NCBI GenBank assembly: GCA_963674455.1
Contig: CAVMBE010000055.1
Location: 124,001 to 188,000 of the forward strand
Reading direction: 5' to 3'
DNA from: Lecanosticta acicola
Lineage: Eukaryota > Ascomycota > Dothideomycetes > Mycosphaerellales > Mycosphaerellaceae
Length of the DNA stretch: 64,000 nucleotides
Notes under the pieces: generated by a model
What the model was told of the DNA's origin: nothing
The model's input: the letters and a program-made list of their open reading frames with translations, nothing else
The model's database searches: none
Translations under genes and position numbers: made by a program
Part shown: one piece after another, positions 1-11,520 of the stretch
How positions within the stretch are numbered: position 1 is the stretch's first letter
How the letters are laid out: each line of letters begins with the position of its first letter

Positions 1-565
1 ATGGGATGGCCAAAAGTCTCCAGAGTGCGGGCCATGACTTCGACCTCGTCTATGGATGGGACTACGCTGGACCTGTGCTGGACCACATCAAGACCAACAA
101 CCGACAGGGTCTCGCCGAAGTCTACAAGATGGCCTTGGCCGATCCCTCTGCTTGTGGGATCATCCGCGCGAAGCGTCCTGAAGACGGATCGGTCATCGGC
201 ACAGTAGTGCTGTACAACATGCAGTCTCAACTTGCGGAGTTTGTTCCGAGCATGAAGGATCTGGGCGAGCTCGCGGGTGGCATATCATCACCCGTCATCA
301 GCCCAGCCGTGGGAGAGTACTCGACGCTGCTTCAAGGCCTCATCCTTTTGGGGATGCGGCAGATCAAGCAGCAGGGATGTAGTGTGTGCCTTCTTGACTA
401 TGTGAGTTGGCGTCTCCCCTGAATACACTACTCCTGCTGACGCTCCAACAGATAGATGGGGACGGTAACTTTGACGGCCTAAGTGCGATGGGCTTTAGCG
501 TTCTGCACAACTTTGAGGAGGTCAGCTGCGATGCCGCGACCTGGACGATGGTTCCTCCTTCATAA
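1..565 (+). CDS. nag3: C-terminal part of GH3-type beta-N-acetylglucosaminidase, GNAT-like tail (partial)
   Basis: The 5' part lies outside the window. The frame runs from base 3 to 401, then an intron 402-451 (GTGAGT donor, TGCTGACG branch region, CAACAG acceptor), then 452-565 with TAA. The visible 170 or so residues look like the end of a GNAT acetyltransferase fold: VYGWDYAGPVLD, a central VIGTVVLYN strand, then GDGNFDGLSAMGFSVLHNF. Fungal secreted or intracellular GH3 N-acetylglucosaminidases can carry such a C-terminal domain, and a GH3 gene (nag3) belongs to the Trichoderma GlcNAc cluster. The neighbouring regulator, kinase and deaminase fit that role. The glycosidase domain itself is not visible, so a free-standing GNAT protein remains possible. 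Confidence 0.6.
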
Positions 566-1952
566 TGACATGCGGTGTGTCATCATTGACAACGACGAGG
601 TTTGATTCTACGAGGGTGGCTACGGAGTTGGTAGGATAAGAATGGTGTGTCTTCTAGGGAGGCGCGGATTTGGGATATCCATTTGTTCCATGTTCGGATA
701 CAGGTTCGATAGTGTGTACTCCATATGATAGTGTAACGATATGAGATAGTTCCAATGCTCTCCTTTCTATATGTCTCCCAAGTACCCCCGATCGATCAAC
801 GTGTCCGGGCAATTGATATTCACGTGAGCCTCGGGAGATCTCCACGTTTGGGATACAAGCGGCTATAAAGGTATAGAAGAAAGCAACGAGACAAGCGGTA
901 GTGTGGTATGAATGTTGGCGTGATAAGTAACTACAGGACGACTCTGAAGATAATTAGATGATGCTCGCCAAGGCGGAATGCTTCCATCCCATCCGTGCCT
1001 TGTACGATACATGTAGTGATGATACCCCGCATCTGGGCGGGATGATTGACCATGAAGCTTAAGTTTCCATCAGTGAAATGTTAGGAAGACTGCCTGGATC
1101 AAGAGGATCTTGCAGAAGGATACGTAAGGTAATATAAGCACGACGAGACGGAAACCCGAGATCGATATCGTCGATGATACACTGGTCGACGATATACCGA
1201 GAATTGTAGGAAAACCCCTCAGCCGAGTCTTTAACCCTTCGTTCGCTGCCTCCTTCTTGGGCGCTTCGTGTCCTAATACGAAAGCCGGATATCACGTACG
1301 ACGGCGGCAGAAGAGGTAGCAGGATCCTCGGGTCTGGCTTGGAAGATAGGCTGCATATATCGTCGCTTCGCGCTGCAAACTTTAGGCCTCCTGGTCCACG
1401 GCCGATTTCTAGACCGGCCTTGAGCATCCACGAAACTTACGGCACGAAAACCTGCTGCTATTCGCGCGTGGGCGTGTGTGCGGGAAGGATACGAACGGTA
1501 GTGTGGACAGCGCATGCGTGAAGAGCATCCAGTACAGATACGTTACCGTTCAGCTATCATCACACCAGTCTCAGGCCATCTCCGTGCGTACGCAGGTCCC
1601 CGAACGTCGAGGTCCGGCTATCCAAGTCGCACACACCTGCAACCCTCACTCAGCTTGCCGCACACTGACGTCCGGGTCTGACAGCTCGGGTGCACCGGGC
1701 GCAGGAGGACGAGCGCATCGAAGCAGCGAGACACCCTCTTCTGTCTTATATAGGCCCTCCGAGTACCGCACACCACCCGTCGGCGACACATATCCGCCAG
1801 GTTACGAACAGCCACGGCCACGGCCACGGCCACGGCGATCGTCCAGGGATTCGCCTGGCATTTAGCTAGAAAGGATACGGGCACTCTGGATGACACAGCT
1901 CTCCGGCGCGATCCTACCCAGAGCGTGTCGCGCGGATGCGACGTTGCCATCA
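566..1952. other. intergenic, upstream of ron1
   Basis: 1.4 kb with no convincing coding sequence. Open frames here have no recognisable motif. It contains a hexanucleotide run of CCACGG units at about 1812-1838. It presumably holds the nag3 3' end and a long ron1 promoter and leader. Confidence 0.6.
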
Positions 1953-3674
1953 TGGACCTCTCAGGCTTCGACCCATCGACAATGACCTACCTCGCTACCC
2001 AGATGCAGCACCCGAACGTAGCGGACGGCCAGGATCCCTTCCAAGACATGCTGCTACCCACTGATTTCGGCGGCGGCGGCGGCGGCGACCAGCATTCGGC
2101 CTACGGAGGCTACGCAGGGTATGGCGTATCACAAGCGCGACCATGGCGTGCGAGGTGTAGAAGACGCAGAGACTGACCGAGGCGACAGAAGCGACGACCT
2201 CAATCTGCATGGCTTACATGGTCCGCCGATTAAGCGTTTCGCCGCGAGCGCATACGAAGACCCATTCTCCGACGTCGTGAGCGCCTTCGAGAACCCCGTG
2301 CACCAAGAGACGAACGACGCCGAACCATCCGTTGACCGCGATAACAAGCTCCTCAGCTTCTACCCGCCATCTTTCGACTACACACTGCTCGACTACACCT
2401 ATCGGAGGACAGCGATATCGCTACAAGCGCAGCTGCATGGCATGTTCTTCCTGGCAGAATCACCGTGGGCATCAGCTGGAGAACAGAATCCACCGCCGTC
2501 GGAGCTGACATGCTATCGGCGGAATCTATTCCAGATAACTGGCGAAATCACACTCCCCCCAACGCTGCGATACATCATGACAGACCAAGGAGAGCAAATA
2601 CCGATCATCGGGCAAGAGTTGATGATAAGCGCAACAGAATCGACGGAGGGAAACCCCGTGAAGATCATATCAGTGCCTTGGAAGACACCAGCGAACTCAA
2701 ACATGCCTGTGCCGGAGGACAAAGTGGAGCGTGAACCACCGTCTATCCCGCTTGACTTGATGAACGTGCCGGAGATGAGTACGGATTTCGCGAGCTTCCC
2801 ATTTCAGTGGAAGAGGCTCCAGTTTCGGATAGCGACGGCCAACAACGGAAGGCGCAAAGAGTTGCAGCAGCACTTTGTCGTCAGGCTGAAAGTCATTGCG
2901 ACACTGGCGACAGGCGGAAAGATTCCCATCTGCGAGGTCCAGTCCGGAGCAATCATCGTGCGAGGGCGAAGCCCCAGGAATTTTCAGTCGCGGAAGGATA
3001 TGCCGTTGAACGGTAGTGGTCATACGCGCAAGTCGTCCGGTCTGCCAGGTCAAAGTCGAGCGGCCACAGTGGCCGGAGGGGAGCGAACCAGAACAGAGGC
3101 ACCAACATCTGCTCCTGTGAAGACTGAAGCGCCGGTGCCTCCAATGACCATTCCGCCGTTCTTTGAGGGGAACGATGTCATAGGAAGGCACGACAACTAC
3201 GACTGGACACAGAGCAATGCCGGTGCGCAAGACTACGATCTTGCAGCGCAGCCTCGAACTACTCCACCGAATGTGACAGCTGCATACCCCATGTCGTCGC
3301 CAGGTATCATGCGGAATCAAAAGCAGACCGCGGCGTCATCGGCCGCACCCATAAATCTCTCATTGGTAGAGGAAGATTCACCCAAGCCGGGCAACAGGAG
3401 CACCACTCCACCGGAAGTATGGGCAACGAAGAGATTGCAAATCCCTCCAAGGCCGCCTTCATTCACCATCAATACGATCAATAGCCCCGAGGAGAGCGCA
3501 GACTTGCTGTATGAGTACTTCCCGCTGGGTCTCGATGACTGGATGCCGCCCGTGGATGCGGTGTACCGACCTCATGTTGTGCATCACACAAAGCTGCCCA
3601 CTGATCCGAGAGATCCGGTGCAGAGTGCAAAGATGAGGAGTAAGAGGCTTTACAGCGCGGACGTTGGCAGCTGA
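1953..3674 (+). CDS. ron1: Ndt80/PhoG-like transcription factor (RON1-like)
   Basis: Two exons: 1953-2125 and 2189-3674, giving about 552 residues. The intron 2126-2188 has a GTATCA donor, an ACTGAC branch and a GACAG acceptor, and only this splice keeps the frame. The N terminus is Gly/Tyr-rich. A p53-like Ndt80 DNA-binding domain spans roughly residues 110-330 and ends in the typical HFVVRLKVIATLATGGKIP and IIVRGRSPRNF segments. The C-terminal half is low-complexity and probably activating. In T. reesei the Ndt80-like protein RON1 controls the GlcNAc gene cluster. Its position between nag3 and hxk3 supports orthology, while the family alone would only say Ndt80-like. It acts in the nucleus. 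Confidence 0.85.
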
Positions 3675-5367
3675 GGCGTAAGTGGCCGTGATGAAGTCTC
3701 AGAACGAGACGGCCTCTGCCAGTGCACTCGCTGCCATCGAGATGGAACGGCGTCTGGACCATGACCGAGAGCTTCAGATGGCGTCGCTCAGAAGGTGTTC
3801 ACTCAAAGCCGTGCCGGCTTTCATAGCCGGCAAACGTCTCACCAAATACACGGACTGCTAGGCAATCGCCCAACAAAACGACACCGCTTTGCGCAGGAAC
3901 GAGATTGACGACGGGGTAATAATGGGGTAGTAGGAAAGGAAGAGCAACATTCTTAAGTGTGACGATGAGGGAGGATGCAATAAGACGTGGAGGGAAGGGT
4001 TTGGGGCATGCAAGCTCAGAAAGACGGTGAGAGGATATAGCTTGAGATGACTGACTATCTGCCACGACGAAGACATCTGCACCGAGCGCATGTCTTTCAG
4101 ATCCAAAGGGAACAAGGCACAACTTCAGACACCAAAAGGAACCTTAAAGAATGTATAACGTGCACAGAAAATTTCTCGCAAACACCTCTCCTTTCCGTCT
4201 TTCTTTCACGTGTCATCGTACCAAAGCACTTCCTCGGGAACTTGTGTACGTAGACGGCGGGCTCTGGTGTGCTGCCATATTTCTTAGAAAACAAACCGCT
4301 ACGCCCGAGGAAATCTTCTGCGTGCGTAGTCCCCCGACCCACCTGAACCCTCCATCCATGCCACTACCACCACTACCACCACGCACACTAGTAACCAAGC
4401 ACATGCTAAGAGATCTCGTAAGCGAACTCCACCACCCACCCCATGCATGGAACGGAGGATCTGGTGTGCGTGCGCAATTGAACCCACCCTTGCAAGGTTA
4501 CGTGCGATACTACCTACCAAACCATCCATCACAATCCTGACCAGTGACCACGTTGCTCTCACGTGGCATTCAGGCTCTTTTTGCGACTTGCAATGATGGA
4601 TGCTGACTGAATGAAGCGATCGATACATGTACCCGAGACCGAAAAGGGCCTTGACTTTGACTTGACTGTGATACATTCCTTTTTCGTTTCGTTAGAGAAG
4701 CGAGAGCGGGAAAGGTATACGTAGGATTTGTACGGCCCTACTGTGTTCGGTTGCCCTGTCTGTCTGGGTTAAGTGAGGTAGCATTCATTACAAGGAACAA
4801 CAGAGCAACTTCTTGGGAAAGAGAGGGTATCTTTGGCTTAGTGGATCGGTACACTGTATGGTGGGACGACAAGGAAGGGGGGAAGTGCTCTTAGCGAGCG
4901 AGCGAGTTCGAGAGAGGGGGAAAGTGCTTTTAGCGAGGAGTTACGATGCTGCGATGCTACCGTGACTTTTGCTTCTTCCTTCGCTACCTTACTCCCTCTC
5001 CTTCTCGAAGCCACCGGGCTGCCAGGCTCAGTGTACCTTCTTGTCGCCAGTCTCAGACCGGAAACCCTGCCGTGTCCCTCCTCAAGCAATAGTCCACCAA
5101 TTAAATCTGCTTCTATCCCCAATTCCTTTGTGGGGATTCAAAAGAGTTTCATCTTCCAAGTAGTCATCATCGGCAACGGGTTCTCCACCTCATCGTTTCG
5201 TGGAGCGGGTATCTTCACGAGCCCGTCACAAACTCCGTGTGCGCCCTACGCTCTCTGTCACCTGCTCTTCTGAACAGGTAATGCATTGTGACTTTTAAAT
5301 CATTCCAAATGTTGTGATTCTTGCGATTTCCAGTTCGCCAATCTGCCAGTGTTCAAGATCTGTTCCA
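3675..5367. other. convergent intergenic region between ron1 and hxk3
   Basis: 1.7 kb between the 3' ends of two convergent genes. No conserved coding frame, tRNA or long repeat is seen. There are short CCACTA runs near 4365-4390 and GCGA repeats near 4892. Confidence 0.6.
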
Positions 5368-6891
5368 TCACACGTCTTCCATGCAGGCCACAGCGACCGC
5401 AGCACCGTAAATGGAGCTCTCGGGTGCCATCTTGAGGGTGACGGCACCTCGCGAGGCTCCAGATGCCACGCAGAGATCGTCGAGATGTCTCTGGCATAGT
5501 TCTCGGTAGTCCGGGTACTTCTCGACTATTGTGCCGTTGCAAGCAATGGTGACATGTGTCGCCTCGCCAGGTGCGAAGCCTTCTGATTCGGTGCGGACCT
5601 TCCAGAGAGCATGCAGTGCACTCGCTAGGTAGGCAGCAGCTCGTTTTGACACCATGCGTGCGATGTCTCGAATGAACTCCAGCTCGCTGAGGCGCGGTGG
5701 CGAGCGCATGGGATGCGCCTGGAGGAATGCTGCTCTAGCTTTGTCGAGGCCAGCAGTAGAATCGCTCTCGAATGCTGCGAGAATCCTCGAGTCAAATGCG
5801 TATGCCTCCTCGATGTGCTCGGGAATCTGTCCGCCAAACAGCCCGGCATTCTGGATGGCTTCGAGAAGTATGAGGCGGACTATCTCACCCAGGTAGCGGC
5901 CAGTCACGAGATATTCCAGGGGCTGGAAATCGGGCAGAGGGTGCTTGGCATTTAACCAATCGTCCCACTTGGTCACAGGAAGGCAGAGTTTGCCGACCAT
6001 GCTCAGTTCTGTGTTGACAAGGACATGGTCGGCGGCTTCGAACCAGGTGTTTGGTCGCTCCCCAAATTTTCCAGATCCGAGAGCGCCAACGGGGAGATAG
6101 ACTCCGGCGTTCGTGCCGGTGCCCAAGATAAGAGACATTCTGGTGGTAGGATCGCGGTAGGCCTGTGACATGAGTGTCGCGGTTCCATCGTTGACAATTG
6201 CACGCATCTCCACCTTCAGTCCTTTCCGATGGCATGAATGCATGATCAGCTCGCTCAGATCTTGGCCTTCGACTCCGTGTGTGGCATAGAATCCCTTGCC
6301 CATCGCCAATAATCTCCCGGTGCGAGGCGACGTCTGTTCAATGGGGAAAGACCATGCGAGACCCATGGGTAATGCGGCGTTATTTGCCCCATTCGTGGTG
6401 TTGTTGTATTCTCCCAGCATATCACCTATCCTCTCGGCCATCCAATCGAAGAATGCTTGACCTCTCAGCAGCCTGATCTGCTCATCAATGGTAAAGCTCC
6501 GTATGCGTCGAATCTGCAGACCGTCGCTACCCGGCTTGACCTTTCCGGTAAGTCTGACCAGGGCGATGCGGAAAGTCGAACCTCCGACGTCCAGCGCCAG
6601 GAAGTCGCCACGCTCGTGGCCAGAGGGTAGGGTATGTTGGTACGAGGGCAACATGGAGATATCCGATTTGGCCAAGCGCTCTCTGCACTCGTTCTGCAGT
6701 TGTTGAGAGATGGCCAGCAATCGATCCGTCTCCAACGAGGCCTCGAAGAGGCCGCGAACCTCGTCTCTGAAGTCTTCCATGCTCTTCTGCGTGACCTTTT
6801 CAACTACATGGTGTTGAAGGCACGACGGCCGTTTGCTCGAAGGATAGGCAGGCTGGTCCACGCGGACCATCGATTGGATCATTACGCTCAT
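5368..6891 (-). CDS. hxk3: hexokinase-family GlcNAc kinase (HXK3-like)
   Basis: Single exon. The start taken here is the Met of MSVMIQSM; the frame stays open to an earlier Met at 6966, so the start is uncertain. The product is about 507 residues. Hexokinase landmarks are present but divergent: LALDVGGSTFRIALV for phosphate 1, GLAWSFPIEQ, MGKGF in place of WTKGF, IVNDGTATLMS with the catalytic Asp, LILGTGTNAGVYLP, then the Glu-containing GKFGERPNTWFEAAD segment. Such divergence is expected of the non-glucose group that includes T. reesei HXK3 and yeast GlcNAc kinases. It would phosphorylate GlcNAc to GlcNAc-6-P in the cytosol. It is convergent with ron1 and divergent from the TPP enzyme gene. 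Confidence 0.85.
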   Translation of the reverse strand: MSVMIQSMVRVDQPAYPSSKRPSCLQHHVVEKVTQKSMEDFRDEVRGLFEASLETDRLLAISQQLQNECRERLAKSDISMLPSYQHTLPSGHERGDFLALDVGGSTFRIALVRLTGKVKPGSDGLQIRRIRSFTIDEQIRLLRGQAFFDWMAERIGDMLGEYNNTTNGANNAALPMGLAWSFPIEQTSPRTGRLLAMGKGFYATHGVEGQDLSELIMHSCHRKGLKVEMRAIVNDGTATLMSQAYRDPTTRMSLILGTGTNAGVYLPVGALGSGKFGERPNTWFEAADHVLVNTELSMVGKLCLPVTKWDDWLNAKHPLPDFQPLEYLVTGRYLGEIVRLILLEAIQNAGLFGGQIPEHIEEAYAFDSRILAAFESDSTAGLDKARAAFLQAHPMRSPPRLSELEFIRDIARMVSKRAAAYLASALHALWKVRTESEGFAPGEATHVTIACNGTIVEKYPDYRELCQRHLDDLCVASGASRGAVTLKMAPESSIYGAAVAVACMEDV

Positions 6892-9317
6892 CGCTCTCAG
6901 GCAAGCGGCTGACGATGCAGAAGTCGAGTATGAGGGAAAGGGAGGAGCGGCCTGCAGCCAGTCCAATCGCGCACATGGACCAATCGTCGTTGCGGGTGAG
7001 AATGGCGCTGTGATGTAGGTAGGCGGGGGCTAAGAGGCAGTGACCAGGCAGTGTAAGGTACCAGGTACCGGCCTGAGTGGTTTCCCGAGGCGGCAGTGAA
7101 GAGGGCAGGACGACAAGGCTCATGCAAACAGCAGCAGTGTCATGTGGCAGGCAGGGTAGATGAGCAGGAAGGATATATGCGGGAGGGTTGCTTCTGTAGG
7201 GCACAGAGGAATGCGCGGAGGGCAATGGGGCGTGGCGATGGGTGGTACTGGCGAGGACGCTAGGATTCGTATGGGGTCGTCAAGGCAGTAGGGTAGTCGC
7301 CGGCATGGTGGTCAAGAGTGGTGATACATGCATGTTGCGGGTCGCCGAGCGCGGAAGGGGAGTCAGGATGGGGAACGAGGACCGCAGGAGGTGGTAGCGG
7401 CGGCAGGGTGTAGTCATTTGACGCGGCAGGCCAGCTAAGACAGGCGCATAGGCGGGCGTTTGAGGTGAGGCTCAAGTGGGAGCAGCGGTGGCAGCGGAGG
7501 AGCACTGGTGAGCGAGTGCTACTAGAGGCGGCGGCTGGGTGGGCTCAGCAGTTAGTAGTAGTTAGCTGGCAGAGTAAGGTGGATAGTGGAGGAGGTGGCA
7601 GTGGGCTAGCGGGAAGGTTTCATCAGATGCAATTGCACAGTATTAGCTCGGCGCTGGGTTCATGATTGGGATTCGCTGTACTGTGCTGTGCGGTGCGGTG
7701 GTGTGGCCTGGCCGATCGGGTGGGAGTCCGATTGGGGGGGGGGGAGGCATGTGTTGGTGCCGGGAGAGTTTTATCAGTTGATCAGACTTATCGTCTGTCA
7801 GGCAGGCAGGCAGGCAAGTGCCGTGTGCCAGCTGGCGTGTGCCTGCTGCTGTGTGCCTGCTGGGCGTCTGCCTGCTCGAGCAGTCGAGCTCACCTGGCAC
7901 TTGTGATGATGACTGGCCTCACCGTTGCTGTGCCTGTGCCTGAGCCTGTGCCTACCGCGGTGTACATGTACCTGGAGCAGTACTATGTACTTCTAGTCCC
8001 CTACCCTCGTGTGCCGAAGAGTCAGTCGATGGGATGGCAAAAGGGCAGCGGATCGATGGATGGCTGGGCGATTCCCACGGCAGAGTCTGACTGGAGGCTG
8101 GCTGGCAGAGTCTGCAGACGCAGCACGCCAGCCAGCCGCGCAATCGTGGAGCACAGTGCGGCAGTGAGATCTGGCGGAGGGAGTTGCATTGAGACGTTGC
8201 AGCAGCCTGCCCATGACCACATGCCGACTACTCGACTGCCCAGTAGTCACTCTCTAGCGGACGCTTGGCTGTGGACCGGCGAGCTGGTGTGGCTATGTCA
8301 TCGCCTATTCATTCATTCATGGTGCATTCATGCATTCATTCATTCATTTCACATGCGCGTCCTCGAGCATCCGCCCCACTGCCCTCTGAGACGATGCTCA
8401 TGCTCAAACTGCCGCTCATGCGCGCCGATATCCTCCAATCTGCCTTTGTACTACCCTCGCGAGGGCACAACTTCGCGAGGGCACAAGCACAGTGCGAGCA
8501 ACCTAGTTACAGATTCCGGCTCCAGGTGCCGATCAAGCCATCAGCCAACAACCTCGGCCAGGGCTCATAGCCCTCGAAGAAGCAGCTATCCTCTTGCCTC
8601 TCTGCCCTATTCTTTCCGTCTCTCACTACTAGCCGGCAGTCTTGCTCTTACGAGATCTCCGAGAGAGCATTGCCTTTCTCGGGATATCATTAATAGAAGT
8701 AACGAGACTCGCGAGCTCCCGTCACTGCTCAGAACCATGCCAGCATGCTTTGGCTCTGCGGGTCTTCTTTACGGTCAATAACGATTTGGGGCAGAAATTA
8801 CGCACGGCAGATTTCCTCACATGCTCGCGCGCCTTCCGCCGTCTCCATGTCCACATCGTCTTCATCTTGACTACATGTACTGAAGAGAAGCCGAGTAACC
8901 GGATCCGCGGGTGCTTCGATCTCGAAGCCGACCCTTGTCGCTTGGTGCGACGCAGACGATTGCTTGCTGGACATAACGGACCGTGCAAGGAGAGTCAAGC
9001 GAAGTCCTTGCCGTGTAACGAATAAAATAACGAACATGTCCATCAGCCGGAGGGCGTCTTACACACGTGCCGCAACGTCTATATTAGCAATGCTTGATGA
9101 GAAGCCGGATATTCTCGTTGCTCGCCCTTCCCCTTCCAGCTTCCAGTGACAATTAAGTGACAGTGCTAGCCAGGCTCGGCTTGCTAGGTAACCGCCTTAG
9201 CCCACCTCACCTCGTACCTGCTTCCCAGCCATTCCGACCGACTTACCAGGCCTCCAAACTTTCCTTCCCGAATCCTGCAACTACTGCCTGCTGTTGCCTT
9301 CCTCGGATCCATCCAGA
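6892..9317. promoter_or_regulatory. 2.4-kb divergent intergenic region between hxk3 and the TPP enzyme gene
   Basis: No supportable gene. It holds an 11-G run near 7734, a CAGG microsatellite near 7797-7816, an ATTC/CATT microsatellite at 8306-8350 and a 14-bp direct repeat at 8457-8486. It should contain the promoters of both flanking genes. The length is unusual for a fungal divergent promoter. Confidence 0.5.
8457..8486. repeat. 14-bp direct repeat in the divergent promoter
   Basis: TCGCGAGGGCACAA occurs at 8457-8470 and again at 8473-8486, with starts 16 bp apart. The unit contains CACAA, which resembles part of the Ndt80 core CRCAAA but does not match it fully. It could be a tandem transcription-factor site; the role is inferred only. 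Confidence 0.45.
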
Positions 9318-11102
9318 ATGCCCGACACCATCGAGCTCGCTCACTACCTCTTCACCAGACTTCGCCAGCTGGGCGTCGGATCTGTCCACGGCGTTCCCGG
9401 CGACTACAATCTCACCCTACTGGACTACGTCGAACCATCCGGATTGAATTGGGTCGGCAACGCCAACGAGCTCAACGCCGGATATGCCGCCGATGGCTAC
9501 GCTCGTGTCAAAGGCGTCGGTGCCCTGATCACCACCTTCGGCGTGGGCGAGCTGTCCGCCATCAATGCCATTGCCGGCGCTTACACGGAGCTTGCCAAAG
9601 TCATCCATATCGTTGGGACTCCGCGCCGGCAGCAGCAGGAATCGAGGTCACACATCCACCACACCATGCTCGACGGAGAATATGGCCACTTTGCGAGAAT
9701 GGCCGAGCATGTCACCACGGCGCAAGCCAATCTGCTGGACCCGCGGACTGCTCCTCAGCTCATCGACGATGCCATCCAGCAATGTCTGATTCACAGTCGT
9801 CCGGTATACATTCAAATCCCTGTGGATATGGTAGCTGCCGAAGTGTCATCCGAAAGGCTGAGGTCGCCGATTACGATCCCTTCCTCCATCTCTGCCGGCG
9901 AAGCGGAGAAGGCCATAGCGCTCGTTGCAGAGCGTGCTCAAGCTTCTCAACGGCCCATGATCTTGGTAGACGGCGAGAGCGGGCCATATGGCATCCTCAA
10001 CGAGGTCCACGAGTTCATCAAGCAGAGCGGATGGCCGACTTGGATCACCAGCTTCGCGAAGGGGACCATCGACGAGACCCTTCCCAACGTGCATGGTGTC
10101 TGGCAAGGCGCCTACTCCCCTCCAGAGGAGCAGGACTACATCGGCTCCGCAGACCTTGTCCTCTGCTTCGGACCTCACTTCAGCAACACGAACACCTACC
10201 TCTACACCACCATCCCCAAATCGGAAACCACCATCTACTTCAAGGCCACCTCGGTCGACGCCGGCGACCAAGTCTTTCGAGACCTGCCTGCGAAACCCTT
10301 CCTGATCTCCCTCCTCGGCAAACTCGACCTCTCGCTCTACCAAGAAAAGGCCTCGGCCTTCACGCCTCCCCCCAAAGAACCCTTCACCAAACCGTCTCCA
10401 GACCTCCCCATCTCGCAATCCAAATTCTACCAAATGCTCGGCTCCCGCGTGCCCCGGCCCGGAGACATCATCATGGGCGAGACAGGCACTCCCGGCTACG
10501 GCGTCCGCGACATGTCCCTCCCGCCCAACGTCCTCTGCTTCAACCCCATCACCTGGCTCTCGATCGGCTACATGCTGCCCGCCGCGCAAGGCGCCGCCCT
10601 TGCCCAGCGGGAGCTCCACAACGCCACGGCTTCCACCTCCCCCCGGCCCACCACCCTCCCGCGCACCATCCTCATCATCGGCGACGGCTCCTTCCAGATG
10701 ACCTGCCAAGAACTCTCCACCATCATCGCCAAGAAACTCAACGTCCTCATCTTCGTTCTGAATAATCAGGGTTACACCATCGAGCGCTGCTTGCATGGCC
10801 ACGATGCTCACTACAACGACATTCCGGCGTGGAATTATCTGGATGCTCCCGCTTTCTTCGGCGCGCAGACGGGTCCCGAGGGCAAGGGGGTTTACGGGGC
10901 TGTCACGAGGAAAGCGAGGACGTGGCGGGAGTTGGACAATGCGTTGAAAGCGGTGGCGGAGGAGGGTAGCTTGTTGAAGCAGAGTATGTTGCGGATGGTG
11001 GAGGTGGTCATGGACAAGGAGGATGCACCCAAGGCTCTGAAGGATATCTTGGAAGCGACCAAGGGTGTTGCGCTGAGGGAGAGGAGTGGCCAGACTGGTT
11101 AG
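9318..11102 (+). CDS. pyruvate decarboxylase-like TPP enzyme
   Basis: Single exon, 594 residues, the usual length for fungal PDC. The N-terminal pyrimidine-binding domain has GNANELNAGYAADGYAR with the catalytic Glu, followed by the PDC-type double His in SHIHHTMLDGEYGHF. A central domain follows. The C-terminal domain carries the TPP/Mg motif GDGSFQMTCQE ending in NNQGYTIE. The likely reaction is decarboxylation of pyruvate or another 2-oxo acid to an aldehyde in the cytosol. Indole-pyruvate or phenylpyruvate decarboxylases share these motifs, so the substrate is open. It sits inside the GlcNAc cluster, where the published Trichoderma cluster has no such gene. The start is the Met of MPDTIEL, the first one that aligns with family members. 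Confidence 0.9.
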   Translation: MPDTIELAHYLFTRLRQLGVGSVHGVPGDYNLTLLDYVEPSGLNWVGNANELNAGYAADGYARVKGVGALITTFGVGELSAINAIAGAYTELAKVIHIVGTPRRQQQESRSHIHHTMLDGEYGHFARMAEHVTTAQANLLDPRTAPQLIDDAIQQCLIHSRPVYIQIPVDMVAAEVSSERLRSPITIPSSISAGEAEKAIALVAERAQASQRPMILVDGESGPYGILNEVHEFIKQSGWPTWITSFAKGTIDETLPNVHGVWQGAYSPPEEQDYIGSADLVLCFGPHFSNTNTYLYTTIPKSETTIYFKATSVDAGDQVFRDLPAKPFLISLLGKLDLSLYQEKASAFTPPPKEPFTKPSPDLPISQSKFYQMLGSRVPRPGDIIMGETGTPGYGVRDMSLPPNVLCFNPITWLSIGYMLPAAQGAALAQRELHNATASTSPRPTTLPRTILIIGDGSFQMTCQELSTIIAKKLNVLIFVLNNQGYTIERCLHGHDAHYNDIPAWNYLDAPAFFGAQTGPEGKGVYGAVTRKARTWRELDNALKAVAEEGSLLKQSMLRMVEVVMDKEDAPKALKDILEATKGVALRERSGQTG

Positions 11103-11520
11103 ATCTACACCCTCGTCATGTTTCCTTCCCTTTTTTGGAGGCCAGGTGCGAGGGTGTTACAATCGTGACAGGGAGCTCTGATAATATCAGGAAAAGGGAG
11201 GCATGTTGGATAGAGTACGAGTCAGAGAGGAAAATGGAAAAGGTAATTTAGTTGAAGCTCTTTGAATTCTGTCACTGTTGTCCCTTCGCTGTCCGTTCAA
11301 ACGAAAGCTGTTCGCTTCTGCTGTCGTCATCTCTCATACAAGGAAGCGAGTAGGCTTCGTCACGCCACATCATGACCGAGCCACTCTCCTTTCCTCGACG
11401 AATTCATCGCTAATACAGATCCTGAACGCCACGCTGGGATGGCTTACATCCACATTAACCCTGCAGTAGTAAAAGAACACGAGCCGGGACGAGACAGGCC
11501 GGCAACATGCAATCGACGGT
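11103..11520. other. convergent intergenic region
   Basis: 418 bp between the stops of the TPP enzyme gene and the UNC93-like gene. Nothing recognisable beyond 3' untranslated sequence. Confidence 0.6.

Noticed and set aside
7666..8781. 371-codon plus-strand frame between hxk3 and the TPP gene
   Set aside because: Low-complexity, Cys/Arg/Ser-rich translation driven by microsatellites, no motif, and it occupies an expected divergent promoter.
9846..10811. 321-codon minus-strand frame inside the TPP enzyme gene
   Set aside because: Antisense shadow of a well-supported gene with strong GC third-position bias.
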